This document shows, piece by piece, positions 1 to 8,233 of a stretch of DNA of 64,000 nucleotides; position 1 is the stretch's first letter; every line of letters starts with the position of its first letter. The stretch spans positions 806,001 through 870,000 of the forward strand of contig NZ_CP031015.1 in assembly GCF_003850245.1 (NCBI RefSeq), given 5' to 3'. The notes under the pieces were generated by a model. It worked only from the letters and a program-made list of their open reading frames with translations, was not told the origin of the DNA and did not search any database. This DNA is from Microbacterium sp. ABRD28 (GTDB lineage: Bacteria; Actinomycetota; Actinomycetes; Actinomycetales; Microbacteriaceae). Position numbers and translations under genes: made by a program.

Positions 1-90
1 GTGACGTGTCCGAGCGGCCGAAGGTGCAACTCTCGAAAAGTTGTGTAGGGTAACCCCCTACCGTGGGTTCAAATCCCACCGTCACCGCCA
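1..90 (+). tRNA. tRNA-Ser (anticodon CGA), first base outside the window
   Basis: The sequence folds as a class II tRNA. The anticodon stem CAACT/AGTTG encloses a 7-base loop CTCGAAA with anticodon CGA, there is a long variable arm, and the T arm is GTGGG-TTCAAAT-CCCAC. The acceptor 3' strand CGTCACC (80-86) needs GGTGACG at the 5' end, but the window opens with GTGACG, so one G lies upstream. CCA is encoded at 88-90. Its 3' end serves as the attachment-type sequence repeated at 21562 and 28695. Confidence 0.95.
67..88 (+). repeat. Attachment-type repeat, copy 1 (tRNA-Ser 3' end)
   Basis: These 22 bases cover the T loop, T stem 3' strand and acceptor 3' strand of tRNA-Ser. They recur exactly at 28695-28716, and the last part recurs at 21562-21576. 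Integrase-type elements commonly use this portion of a tRNA gene. Treating it as attL is an inference from the repeats, since no integrase gene is seen. Confidence 0.75.
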
Positions 91-93
91 GAG

Positions 94-123
94 AACCCCC
101 GTTTATCGGGGGTTTTCCTTTTT
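94..123 (+). terminator. Rho-independent terminator after tRNA-Ser
   Basis: AACCCCC (94-100) pairs with GGGGGTT (108-114) across a 7-base loop. The downstream strand is followed by a T-rich tract with two interrupting C residues. It lies 4 bases after the tRNA CCA end. Confidence 0.8.
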
Positions 124-480
124 CGCTTGGGGCTCGTGCGAAGGAGTCGGGAAAGACTGAGGGCGGAACGCCCGGTTCAGCCTGGTCGGCAGTCTCGGAC
201 GCCACCGATGTCGAGCGCTTCGCCATCGCCGGGATCCGCGGAACTGCGCCGAACGGGTGGAGACTTCGGTGGAGCAGCCGCCATCCCGAAGTTCGACGCC
301 CGCCCACCACCGAGTCCTACGGTGGGTGTCTCGCCCATCGTAGGGTGGTCCACTCGATGCAGGGTCGAGCCGACGTTCGCGCAGTCCCGGGGGACGCAGC
401 CTCCTCCCGATGCCAGCCCGCCCCGCGAACAGGGATCGCGCGGAGAATCGCATCGAAGCGTTCGGCAACTGCCTACGTAC
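124..480. other. Gene-free stretch downstream of tRNA-Ser
   Basis: No open frame here resembles a protein family I know. Long frames exist on both strands but read as arginine- and proline-rich shadow translations typical of GC-rich noncoding DNA. The stretch is the left edge of the inserted segment A. Confidence 0.5.
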
Positions 481-654
481 CGGGATCATCGGATACTCGA
501 TGAACCTCCGAATCAGTCCCGTGCCGAGATCGCCGCCGCTCTCGGGGTGCCCTCGCCGACCGTCTTCAACGCGTTGGAGAAACTGTTGGATGCTGGGCTG
601 CAGCGTGACGCTACAAGGCGCCTCAGTCCGGCTACCGACAATCCCGCCCGGCCG
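481..654 (+). pseudogene. ROK-family repressor fragment (N-terminal winged helix only)
   Basis: In one frame the translation carries SRAEIAAALGVPSPTVFNAL, then a short helix ending in DAGL. This matches the MarR-like DNA-binding domain that starts ROK repressors, including a degraded form of the usual GRPA stretch just after it. No start codon or ribosome binding site is in place, and the rest of a roughly 400-residue ROK protein is missing. The frame runs straight into a poly-G tract. I read it as a gene remnant left at the island edge; the family call is by pattern only. Confidence 0.45.
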
Positions 655-669
655 GGGGGGGGGGGGGGG
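654..669 (+). repeat. Poly-G tract of 16 bases
   Basis: Sixteen consecutive G residues follow the ROK fragment, 10 bases before the stop codon of the exported-protein gene on the other strand. A tract this long is prone to slippage and to sequencing error. Confidence 0.9.
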
Positions 670-679
670 CTTGAGCGCT

Positions 680-2695
680 TCAGTAGTTGAATGAGAACGT
701 GTTGCCGAGAGAGTGTTGGCTGATCGCGTTCTTGATGAGGATCATCGCCCAGAGTCCTTCGGCCGTGGATTCTCCTCCCGCGTCACCCTTTCGGACGGGG
801 ACTCCGCTGCTGACGTTGATTTCGTCGAGCACCGCTCCCCGCCCGTCGAAAGGCAGCGGCCCAGCGTTGGCCGCGTACATCGGCAAGAGTGCGGAGTTGT
901 TGCCGATGAACCACGTGCCGACGATCTTCGCGTAGCCGAGGTACTCCGCCTTCTTTGCCGCTTTGTTGGAGCGAGCTGATTGGTCCCAGGCCATCGCCAG
1001 TTCGAGCAAGCCGGCGACGATCGAAGAGTCCTGATAGACCGACTGGCTTGAGTTCGTGTGGAACTGTGCCGCCCACCCGGAGATCGATGTGATTCGTTCT
1101 TTGGTTCGCGCGTAGTTGTTCGATGCGTCCCGGTAGTGGTAGGCCTCATTGCCGTAGAAGGTGTCGGCCGAGTAGCTGATGATGTCGAGGAAACCATCGA
1201 GCACCGCGGCGGATTGCCCGATGTCGCGCTTCAGACGATACGCCTTGGAGAGGGCGTAGATCTGGAGTTGACCCCAGGCCTGCCAGTCCCCCGTTGCGGG
1301 GTCGTCGACGAAGATCCCGTTTCGCCAGTCAGTGCTCGTGAATTGCCGAGCGGTAATGGCGTTGATTCCCTCGTCGATCTTGCTGTAGATCACGCTTTGG
1401 GGCGTCGGGTCGTCATGGGGCGATGCCGTCCCGCCGGCGTTGGCGCCTGTCTGAGGCAGCTGGGGTGTGTACGTTCCCCAACCGCCGCCGATCCAGACTG
1501 CGCGGAAGTACTCGCAGAGCCCGACGAGGAAGTTCGCCGCGAGTCGATTGTCCAGCGTCGTCAGGGAGTACTGGCAGACGTTGCGCAATACACGGTTGAT
1601 GTGGTTCTCAATAAACTTCCCGAAGAACATCTCGTCGGTCGACCACGAACCGTTGACTGTCTTCCTTTTCTGCAGCATCTGGAGGCCCAGCGCGAGCGCC
1701 CACAGCTGCCGAGCGTCGTCGCCACCGAGGTTGAGCGTACTAGTGGTCCAATCCTTCTTGATGTTGTTCAGGTAGCCAGATGGACCACCGGTCGCGCCGC
1801 CGTACACGGGGCCGTTGTACACCGGAGCGACGTCCGCCCCGTTCGTAGCCTGGAGGTCGTCCATCGCGATCGTGTACTTCGGGTGCGGAATGAAGGGATC
1901 GGCCCGAACAGGCTGGCCCCCGCTTGTGATGATGTGCGTGGGGTCAGAGTCGAACTGCATCCAGGCGGCCTTCGAGCCGCCGGGACCGAGCGGGGGGTAC
2001 TGCGTGCGACGTACGAACTCGCTTCGGTACATGTAGTGCTTGTCCTGAGACTGCATCGGGTCCCATGCGAACATGGCAGGGGCATCGAGCCACGCGAAGT
2101 TGTAAACCTTGCCTTCAGTTGTGGTCATGTAACAGGTGAAGGTCAGGACGGCGCGCGCGGTCTGGAATGAACTCTCTGTCCCGTTCAAGAGATAGTCCGT
2201 AGCGAGCGCGATTGCGGTGCGTGCGGAGTCGTCGACACATGTGGCGCCTTCGGCCAGGTCTTGGTAGGGGTTCCATCCGTTGGTCCGCCAGTCGCCACCC
2301 TTCTCGGTCGCGTACAGCGTCATCGCCTTCATCGGCCAACTGTCGACGGCGGCGAATCCGCCGGCGCCGAGAACTGTGTCGTAGAACGACGGGGTCGGCC
2401 ATGTCACCCCATGCTTGTCCGTGCGTTGCCCGGCGCCCGTGCCGGCCTCGTATCTGAAACCAGTGACAGTCGGCCCGATCTTGGTGTGCACCGGTTGCAG
2501 TTGCCAGTTCATGTGGTCGAACGTGATGGGGAACTGATTGAAATCCACGGTCACCGTCGTCGCGCGGGCCGCGAGAGGACGATCGAGTGCGAACGCGCTG
2601 AGTGCGCCGAGCCCGACTCCCGCCGCTGCGGCCTGCAGAAAAGACCGACGCGGAATGCCATTATTCGAACAACGTTGTTTGCGCATGCGACGCAT
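680..2695 (-). CDS. Tat-exported protein of unknown function in a glycoside cluster
   Basis: The 671-residue product starts with a twin-arginine signal: RRSFLQ at residues 16-21, then a hydrophobic AAAAGVGLGALSAFAL stretch and an Ala-rich cleavage region. The mature part is rich in Trp, Tyr and Gly and has long helical segments. It could be an alpha/alpha-barrel glycosidase or lyase, but I recognise no catalytic motif and assign no activity. It is divergent from the LacI gene. A LacI-type operator falls within codons 6-9, so either the message begins very near the start codon or the repressor blocks elongation. The ATG at 2695 has GGAG 11 bases upstream; an ATG at 2686 is the alternative. Secretion and context suggest it handles a polymer or glycoside outside the cell. 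Confidence 0.75.
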   Translation of the reverse strand: MRRMRKQRCSNNGIPRRSFLQAAAAGVGLGALSAFALDRPLAARATTVTVDFNQFPITFDHMNWQLQPVHTKIGPTVTGFRYEAGTGAGQRTDKHGVTWPTPSFYDTVLGAGGFAAVDSWPMKAMTLYATEKGGDWRTNGWNPYQDLAEGATCVDDSARTAIALATDYLLNGTESSFQTARAVLTFTCYMTTTEGKVYNFAWLDAPAMFAWDPMQSQDKHYMYRSEFVRRTQYPPLGPGGSKAAWMQFDSDPTHIITSGGQPVRADPFIPHPKYTIAMDDLQATNGADVAPVYNGPVYGGATGGPSGYLNNIKKDWTTSTLNLGGDDARQLWALALGLQMLQKRKTVNGSWSTDEMFFGKFIENHINRVLRNVCQYSLTTLDNRLAANFLVGLCEYFRAVWIGGGWGTYTPQLPQTGANAGGTASPHDDPTPQSVIYSKIDEGINAITARQFTSTDWRNGIFVDDPATGDWQAWGQLQIYALSKAYRLKRDIGQSAAVLDGFLDIISYSADTFYGNEAYHYRDASNNYARTKERITSISGWAAQFHTNSSQSVYQDSSIVAGLLELAMAWDQSARSNKAAKKAEYLGYAKIVGTWFIGNNSALLPMYAANAGPLPFDGRGAVLDEINVSSGVPVRKGDAGGESTAEGLWAMILIKNAISQHSLGNTFSFNY
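2668..2679. promoter_or_regulatory. LacI-type operator O1
   Basis: AACAACGTTGTT is a perfect 12-bp palindrome centred between 2673 and 2674. It shares the ACAACGTTGT core with sites at 3962 and 12319. It sits in the first codons of the exported-protein gene, which is divergent from the LacI regulator, and probably lets the regulator control that gene. Confidence 0.7.
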
Positions 2696-2918
2696 TGTGT
2701 AGGACGCTCCACGTTGCCGTCAAGAGTTCGTTGCGAGCTGAGAGCGTCGACTGCAGACGGCTCGAGTCTGTCGCCGGGAATTGCAGGATTGGCGCCTCGC
2801 TGGGTACCTTTGCGCGGCAGATCGACTGACTGCCGCTGCCGAACCTAAGTCGCTACCTTCTGGCATCCTGAACGAGTCGCCGATGATCGCTCCCGGCGCG
2901 AACGGGGATGGGTGGGGA

Positions 2919-3917
2919 ATGAGTAGTCGACCGACGATGAACGATGTTGCAAGGGAAGCTGGTGTTGCCCTAAAGACTGTGTCCCGCTTCGTGAACGGCG
3001 AGACAAACATCGACCCTCTCCTGGGAGACCGGATCGCCTCCGCGATCGCGCGATTGGGGTACCGGCGAAACCTCTCGGCCGCCAGCATTCGTCCCGGGTG
3101 GAGCAGCAAGACGATCGGCCTGGTCATCAGCGACCTCGCGAACCCCTACTATGCGAATCTCGCACGTGGCGTCGAAAGAGTCGCAGCCGCGGCCGGCTAC
3201 ATGGTCATGACGAGCAGCTCCGAGGAGCGCGGCTCGCTTCACGATCGGGTCGTGGATCGGATGCTTGACCAGCGTGTTGACGGTCTGATCGTCGTGCCAC
3301 CACGGGAAACCGCCAGGGACTGGAGCCTGTTTCCGCCGCCGATTCCTCCATTGGTCTTCGTAGACCGCCCCAACGAGTTTCGCGGCGGTCACGTGATACT
3401 CGCTGACAACAGGGGTGGGGCGAAACGCGCGGTCGGTCAGCTGATCCAGGGTGGTGCGCAGAGGATTGCGTTCCTCGGCGACTCGCTGGACATCTATACG
3501 ATACGCGAGCGGCACGCCGGGTACCTGGACGCGCTTGATGGTGCGGGTGTTGCCTTCGACCCACATCTGAGCGTCGACGTGGCGCACACGGCGGCAGATG
3601 CCGCGCGGTCGGCGACCGCTTTGCTGTCCGGGGGGAAGGTGGACGCGATCTTCGCCGCGAACAACCGATCGACCTTTGGCGTCCTCCGAGCGATGCGCGA
3701 CGGAGCGCCGTCCGCGGCGCTCATCGGCTTCGATGACTTCGAGGGTGCTGATCTCATGCAGCCCGGGGTCTCGGTCGTCGGTCAGAACGTCACGGAGATG
3801 GGCGAGCTTGCGGCAACAATCGTCCTCGCAGCGATTGCGGGCGAGTCGAAGTATCCGCGCGTGACCACGCTGGACACCGTTCTCATGCTGAGGGGATCTG
3901 AGATCGTCAACGCGTGA
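2919..3917 (+). CDS. LacI-family transcriptional regulator
   Basis: This 332-residue protein has the LacI layout. The N-terminal helix-turn-helix spans about residues 6-28 (MNDVAREAGVALKTVSRFV), followed by a hinge helix region to about 60. A periplasmic-binding-like effector domain starts at TIGLVISDLANPYY. The start at 2919 is chosen because GGTGGGG precedes it and it places the helix-turn-helix at the terminus as in the family; a longer upstream frame would add an unrelated extension. It sits between the exported-protein gene and the ABC importer. The ACAACGTTGT palindromes near the cluster promoters are its likely targets. The inducer is probably a mannoside or its breakdown product, inferred from neighbours only. 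Confidence 0.92.
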   Translation: MSSRPTMNDVAREAGVALKTVSRFVNGETNIDPLLGDRIASAIARLGYRRNLSAASIRPGWSSKTIGLVISDLANPYYANLARGVERVAAAAGYMVMTSSSEERGSLHDRVVDRMLDQRVDGLIVVPPRETARDWSLFPPPIPPLVFVDRPNEFRGGHVILADNRGGAKRAVGQLIQGGAQRIAFLGDSLDIYTIRERHAGYLDALDGAGVAFDPHLSVDVAHTAADAARSATALLSGGKVDAIFAANNRSTFGVLRAMRDGAPSAALIGFDDFEGADLMQPGVSVVGQNVTEMGELAATIVLAAIAGESKYPRVTTLDTVLMLRGSEIVNA

Positions 3918-3929
3918 CCGGCTTGGCAC

Positions 3930-3958
3930 TTGCGGATCCCAAGTGAGATCGCTACGTT
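3930..3958 (+). promoter_or_regulatory. Promoter of the sugar importer/GH operon
   Basis: TTGCGG (3930-3935) and TACGTT (3953-3958) are separated by 17 bases, fitting a housekeeping sigma promoter. The LacI-type operator begins 3 bases after the -10 box, so it would cover the transcription start and block initiation. Confidence 0.55.
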
Positions 3959-3961
3959 GAG

Positions 3962-3971
3962 ACAACGTTGT
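3962..3971. promoter_or_regulatory. LacI-type operator O2
   Basis: ACAACGTTGT is a perfect 10-bp palindrome, embedded in GAGACAACGTTGTTCCC. It directly follows the predicted -10 box upstream of the solute-binding-protein gene and shares its core with O1 and O3. Confidence 0.75.
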
Positions 3972-4037
3972 TCCCGAATTGGTCTTTCAACGACGACCGC
4001 ACCGCCGATCTCAGATCGGGTTATCAAAGGAGATAAA

Positions 4038-5345
4038 TTGCGCACCAAGAAGATCGTTCTCCCGGCGATCGTCTGTTCGGCAGTTCTGGCCCTCAGCGCC
4101 TGCGCTGGCGGCGGCACTGCCACGACGACGCCGGATGCGGAAGGGCCTCAGGCCAGTCGTGGCGACATCGACATCTGGTACTCCAACAACGGGTCCGAGA
4201 TCGAGTGGGCCACGGCGATGATCGAGGCATGGAACGCCGAACACCCTGACGAGCAGATCACTGGTCAGGAGATTCCCGCCGGCTCCAGCAGCGAGGAAGT
4301 CATCACGGCAGCCATCACCGCCGGGACGACGCCCTGCCTCGTCTTCAACAACTATCCCGCGGCGACCGGTCAGTTCCAGCGCCAGGGAGGCCTGGTCAAC
4401 CTGTCCGAGTTCGAAGACGGCGAGGAGTACATCGTGTCCCGCACAGGGGACATTGCTGAGCAGTATCGCTCTCCGGACGGCAGCTTCTATCAGATGCCGT
4501 GGAAGTCGAACCCCGTCATGATCTTCTACAACAAGGACCTCTTCACGGCGGCGGGTCTTGACGCGGAGAATCCCGCCCTGTCCACATACGACGAGTTCCT
4601 CGACACGGCGCGGCGGCTCGTCTCCAGCGGGGCGGCGGAGTTCGCCATCCACCCCTCACCCACCAGTGAGTTCTTCCAGCCTGGCTTTGACTTCATTCCG
4701 CTGTTCGCCGCCGCCACCGAGGGCCAGCAGATCGTCGAGAACGGCACCGCAACGTTCAACAACGAGGCGGGCCTGGAGGTCGCCGACTTCTGGAGCACGA
4801 TCTACGCCGAAGGGCTCGCAGGCAAGGAGCCCCCGCAGAGCGACCTGTTCGTCGACGGGAAGGCCGCCATGGCAATCGTCGGCCCGTGGGCGATCGGCTA
4901 CTACGGAGCGTCCATCGCGAACTGGGGCGCCGTCCCGGTCCCGACCGCCGATGGTCTGCCGGCCGACCAGGTGTACACCTACAGCGACTCCAAGTCGATC
5001 GGCATGTACTCCAACTGCGAGAACCAGGCAACTGCCTGGGATGTCCTGAAGTTCGCGACAGGTGAAGAGCAGGACGGGCAGCTCCTCGAGATCGCCGGTC
5101 AGATGCCCATGCGTGAGGACCTCAGCGGCACCTACCCCGAGTACTTCGAGGCCAACCCCGCGTACCTGCAGTTCGGTGACGCCGCCTCTCGCACGGTCGA
5201 GAACCCCAGCTACATCGAAACGATCGCGATCATGCAGGCTCTGCGCGACGCCTACACCTCAGCGGTGATCGCGGGAGATGAGGACGTGAAGGACGCGTTC
5301 GACACCGCGGCGACCGAAGCCAACGAACTCGCGGCGGAAGGATAG
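4038..5345 (+). CDS. Sugar ABC transporter solute-binding lipoprotein
   Basis: The 435-residue product has a lipoprotein signal with lipobox LSAC (Cys22) and then a maltose-type extracellular binding domain (DIDIWYSNNGSEIEWA near the start of the mature part). It is expected to be anchored to the outer membrane face and to deliver a sugar or oligosaccharide to the two permeases that follow. A TTG start at 4038 is chosen because AAAGGAG sits 5 bases upstream and it gives a proper signal peptide; the frame remains open far upstream without one. It is the first gene of an operon running to 10199. No ATPase is encoded here, so a shared MsiK-type ATPase elsewhere is likely. Confidence 0.93.
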   Translation: MRTKKIVLPAIVCSAVLALSACAGGGTATTTPDAEGPQASRGDIDIWYSNNGSEIEWATAMIEAWNAEHPDEQITGQEIPAGSSSEEVITAAITAGTTPCLVFNNYPAATGQFQRQGGLVNLSEFEDGEEYIVSRTGDIAEQYRSPDGSFYQMPWKSNPVMIFYNKDLFTAAGLDAENPALSTYDEFLDTARRLVSSGAAEFAIHPSPTSEFFQPGFDFIPLFAAATEGQQIVENGTATFNNEAGLEVADFWSTIYAEGLAGKEPPQSDLFVDGKAAMAIVGPWAIGYYGASIANWGAVPVPTADGLPADQVYTYSDSKSIGMYSNCENQATAWDVLKFATGEEQDGQLLEIAGQMPMREDLSGTYPEYFEANPAYLQFGDAASRTVENPSYIETIAIMQALRDAYTSAVIAGDEDVKDAFDTAATEANELAAEG

Positions 5346-5354
5346 CCTCGGGCG

Positions 5355-6317
5355 ATGACACGCCTTGCACCCTCTGTGGGGGGACCGGTCGGTCCCTCCA
5401 CAGGGGTGCCGTCCCGCAGGACTCCCTCGCGCCGAACACGCAGCCACACCGGCCGCAGTCCGGTCGGCGCCCTGCTCGCGGCACCCGTTCTTATTTTCAT
5501 CGTCGTCATCATCGCTTACCCACTCGGGTTCGCGATCTATATGTCGCTCTTCGACTACTTCTTCGCCGCACCTGGCGTCGTCGTCGATCGACCGTTCGTC
5601 GGGTTGGCCAACTACGTCGACGTGTTGACTGATCCGAGCGTCCAGCAATCGTTCCTGAACGTCGTCGTCTTCCTGGTCATCAACGTCCCCCTCACCGTGA
5701 CGCTCGGCCTGCTCCTTGCGACAGCGCTGGACCGAGTCATCAGACTTCGCACCTTCCTGAGGGTCAGCTACTACATCCCCTACGTCACCGCCAGTGTCTC
5801 CCTGGTCGGAGTGTGGTTGTTCCTCTTCAGTGGCAACGGACTTGTCAACAATCTCCTCGGACCCCTCGCCCCATCTCCGTCGTGGCTCGTCAACCCCTAC
5901 CTCGCCATGCCCACCATCGCGCTGTTCGTCACCTGGAAGCAGCTAGGGTTCTACGTTCTCCTTTACCTCGCCGCGCTCCAGAACGTTCCTCGTGAGCTTC
6001 ACGAATCCGCTTCCGTCGATGGCGCTGGCCCTGTTCGCGCGTTCTTTACCGTGACCGTCCCCGGCGTCCGCCCGGCCACCGTCCTCGTTGTGATCCTCAC
6101 CACCGTCATCGGCGCGAACCTCTTTACAGAGCCCTACCTTCTCACCGGGGGCGGTGGTCCGAACGGCGCGTCCGCCTCGCCCGTCCTCTTGATGTACCAA
6201 GAAGGGATCCAGCAGGGGCACCCGGGTTTCGCTGCCGCGCTCGGAGTGATTCTGATGATCGGGGTTCTGGTGATCGCGCTCGTCCAGAAGCGACTGGTCG
6301 GGGGGAGTGAGGAGTGA
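5355..6317 (+). CDS. Sugar ABC transporter permease (MalF type)
   Basis: A 320-residue membrane protein with about six hydrophobic helices after a Pro/Arg-rich cytoplasmic tail. Near residues 215-235 it has the cytoplasmic EAA-type loop (ELHESASVDGAGPVRAFFTV), which contacts the ATPase in this family. It begins 9 bases after the binding-protein gene and overlaps the next permease by GTGA, so the three genes are co-translated. Together they form the carbohydrate uptake type 1 importer of the cluster. Confidence 0.93.
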   Translation: MTRLAPSVGGPVGPSTGVPSRRTPSRRTRSHTGRSPVGALLAAPVLIFIVVIIAYPLGFAIYMSLFDYFFAAPGVVVDRPFVGLANYVDVLTDPSVQQSFLNVVVFLVINVPLTVTLGLLLATALDRVIRLRTFLRVSYYIPYVTASVSLVGVWLFLFSGNGLVNNLLGPLAPSPSWLVNPYLAMPTIALFVTWKQLGFYVLLYLAALQNVPRELHESASVDGAGPVRAFFTVTVPGVRPATVLVVILTTVIGANLFTEPYLLTGGGGPNGASASPVLLMYQEGIQQGHPGFAAALGVILMIGVLVIALVQKRLVGGSEE

Positions 6318-7156
6318 ACACGCTCAACAAGACACAGCTGGTGCTGCGCTACGGGGTGTTGTTCGCAGGAGCACTCGTATTCCTGTTCCCCTTTTACTAC
6401 ATGGTCGTCGGCTCTCTTCAGACCGCACCCGACACGTCGCTGGCTGGAGCCTTCCCCGACCCCGCCAATCTCTCCCTCGACAATTACGTCGCGATCAACG
6501 AACGCATCAACCTGTGGTCCGGACTCGTCAACTCCGGGATCTTCACCGGCGGGGTGGTGCTCACCAGCGTCGTCTTCGGGAGCCTAGCCGGGTACTCCCT
6601 CGCAATCCTCCGCTGGCGGGGGAGAGGGTTCACCTTCGGGCTGGTGCTCCTCGTCCAGGTCATTCCGTTCCAGCTGCTGATGATCCCCCTCTATGTCCTC
6701 ATCGCCCGCGACTATGGCCTTGCCGATACATACCTCGGGATGATCCTGCCGTTCGCTGTGAACGCGACTGTCGTCATCGTGTTCCGCCAGTACTTCCTTC
6801 AACTCCCCAAGGAATTGTTCGACGCAGCCCGAATCGACGGTGCGGGAGAGTTGAAGATTCTGACCAAGGTCGCGTTGCCCTTGATCAGGCCCGCGCTGGT
6901 GACAGCCGTTCTGATGACGTTCATCGGCCCGTGGAACGAGTTCCTCTGGCCGTTCCTCATCACAAAGGACGCGTCGATGCAGCCTCTCGCCGTCTCCCTC
7001 GCCAACTACGCGGAGACCGTCGCCGCAGCCACTGCCAACCCGCTCGGGGCAATCCTCGCGGGTGCCGTCGTCCTCGCCGCACCCGCGGTCGGGCTGTTCA
7101 TCGTCTTCCAGCGCTACTTCGTTTCGACGGGGCTCGGCTCCGCCGTGAAGGGATAA
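6314..7156 (+). CDS. Sugar ABC transporter permease (MalG type)
   Basis: The 280-residue partner permease starts at GTG 6314, overlapping the previous stop codon. It has six membrane helices and a clear EAA loop (ELFDAARIDGAGELKIL, about residues 167-183). The GGAG just upstream lies within the preceding gene. It pairs with the MalF-type subunit to form the translocation channel. GH130 follows after 6 bases, linking uptake directly to intracellular glycoside breakdown. Confidence 0.93.
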   Translation: MNTLNKTQLVLRYGVLFAGALVFLFPFYYMVVGSLQTAPDTSLAGAFPDPANLSLDNYVAINERINLWSGLVNSGIFTGGVVLTSVVFGSLAGYSLAILRWRGRGFTFGLVLLVQVIPFQLLMIPLYVLIARDYGLADTYLGMILPFAVNATVVIVFRQYFLQLPKELFDAARIDGAGELKILTKVALPLIRPALVTAVLMTFIGPWNEFLWPFLITKDASMQPLAVSLANYAETVAAATANPLGAILAGAVVLAAPAVGLFIVFQRYFVSTGLGSAVKG

Positions 7157-7162
7157 CCACTC

Positions 7163-8233
7163 ATGCATGCCTTGACCCCCGCCCGCCTGCGAGACGCGTA
7201 CGAGGAGGCGCTGAAGTTCGATCATCCCCTTACCTCGCACATCACCACCGACCAGTTCTCTCGCTCCTATCCGCGGACGCCCGAGTGGGTCGTGGGGCCA
7301 TTCCAGCGGGACGACGCCCTCACATTCAGGCAAGCCTCGGAGTGGCCGGACCCGGCGGACATCGGATGGCGAAACGGATTCGTATTCAACCCCTCGATCC
7401 TCAACGCCGACGGTGAGCTCCATCTCTTCTACCGTGCATCGCCGAGGAAAGAGTCGATGAGCAGCCGAATCGGGCACGCGGTCTACACCCGCTCCGCTGG
7501 CTGGATCGATGACCCCGCCAACCCGGTGGTGATCTCGACCTTCGACAATGAAGGGCTGAGTGTCGAGGACCCCAAGGTCTACCGACGCCACGACGGTCTG
7601 TATGTCATGTTCTACAACGGCATCTGGGCGACCGATGGTGCGGACGAGCTGACGCGGTATCCGTCGCCCGGATACCCATTGGATGAGGTCGGGTGCGACA
7701 TCATGGTCGCCACCAGCGCTGACCTACAGAGCTGGACGAAGCACGGTCTCGCGGTCCCTTATGAGATCTCCCGTGGTTGGGCCAAGGGTGCCGTCATTCC
7801 CCGTTCGCCTCGGGGCGACGCCGTACGCGTCGGCGGCGAGTACATCATGTATCTCTCGGAGGGGTGCAATGGCACGATGACCGTGGGCCGATCCACAGAT
7901 CTGTTGACGTGGGAGTTTCGCGCTGAGCCCTACCTGGACCTGACCGCGTGGGGCGGGTCACTGTTCGAGGTAGCCACGGCGGTCGTCCGCGACGACGACA
8001 GCGACATCGTCCTCGACTTCTTCTACAACGACGCCGACGGTCAGTTTGCGGCAGGTCAGGCCCGGTACTCCCGAAGAGATCCGTTCCGGCAGCGGGAACT
8101 GAACAAGGGGGGCGCGCTCGCCTGGGGTGGGTTCGCAGAATGGGACGGCGCCCTGTACTTCGCGCAGGGCTGGGATGCGCCGGAGGGCAGCCGAGAACTC
8201 TACTTCTATCGCGAGACCGACGCGCATGCGTGA
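7163..8233 (+). CDS. GH130-family glycoside phosphorylase or hydrolase
   Basis: The 356-residue product looks like a five-bladed beta-propeller of glycoside hydrolase family 130, with repeated blade motifs such as FNPSIL, VEDPKVYRR (about residue 134), GCDIMVATS and GSLFEVATAVV. Known members act on beta-mannosides, mostly by phosphorolysis that releases mannose 1-phosphate, with a few hydrolases. No signal peptide is present, so it acts inside the cell on imported oligosaccharides. It overlaps the GH2 gene by 8 bases. Phosphorylase versus hydrolase cannot be decided by eye, and I have not identified the phosphate-binding residues. Confidence 0.8.
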   Translation: MHALTPARLRDAYEEALKFDHPLTSHITTDQFSRSYPRTPEWVVGPFQRDDALTFRQASEWPDPADIGWRNGFVFNPSILNADGELHLFYRASPRKESMSSRIGHAVYTRSAGWIDDPANPVVISTFDNEGLSVEDPKVYRRHDGLYVMFYNGIWATDGADELTRYPSPGYPLDEVGCDIMVATSADLQSWTKHGLAVPYEISRGWAKGAVIPRSPRGDAVRVGGEYIMYLSEGCNGTMTVGRSTDLLTWEFRAEPYLDLTAWGGSLFEVATAVVRDDDSDIVLDFFYNDADGQFAAGQARYSRRDPFRQRELNKGGALAWGGFAEWDGALYFAQGWDAPEGSRELYFYRETDAHA

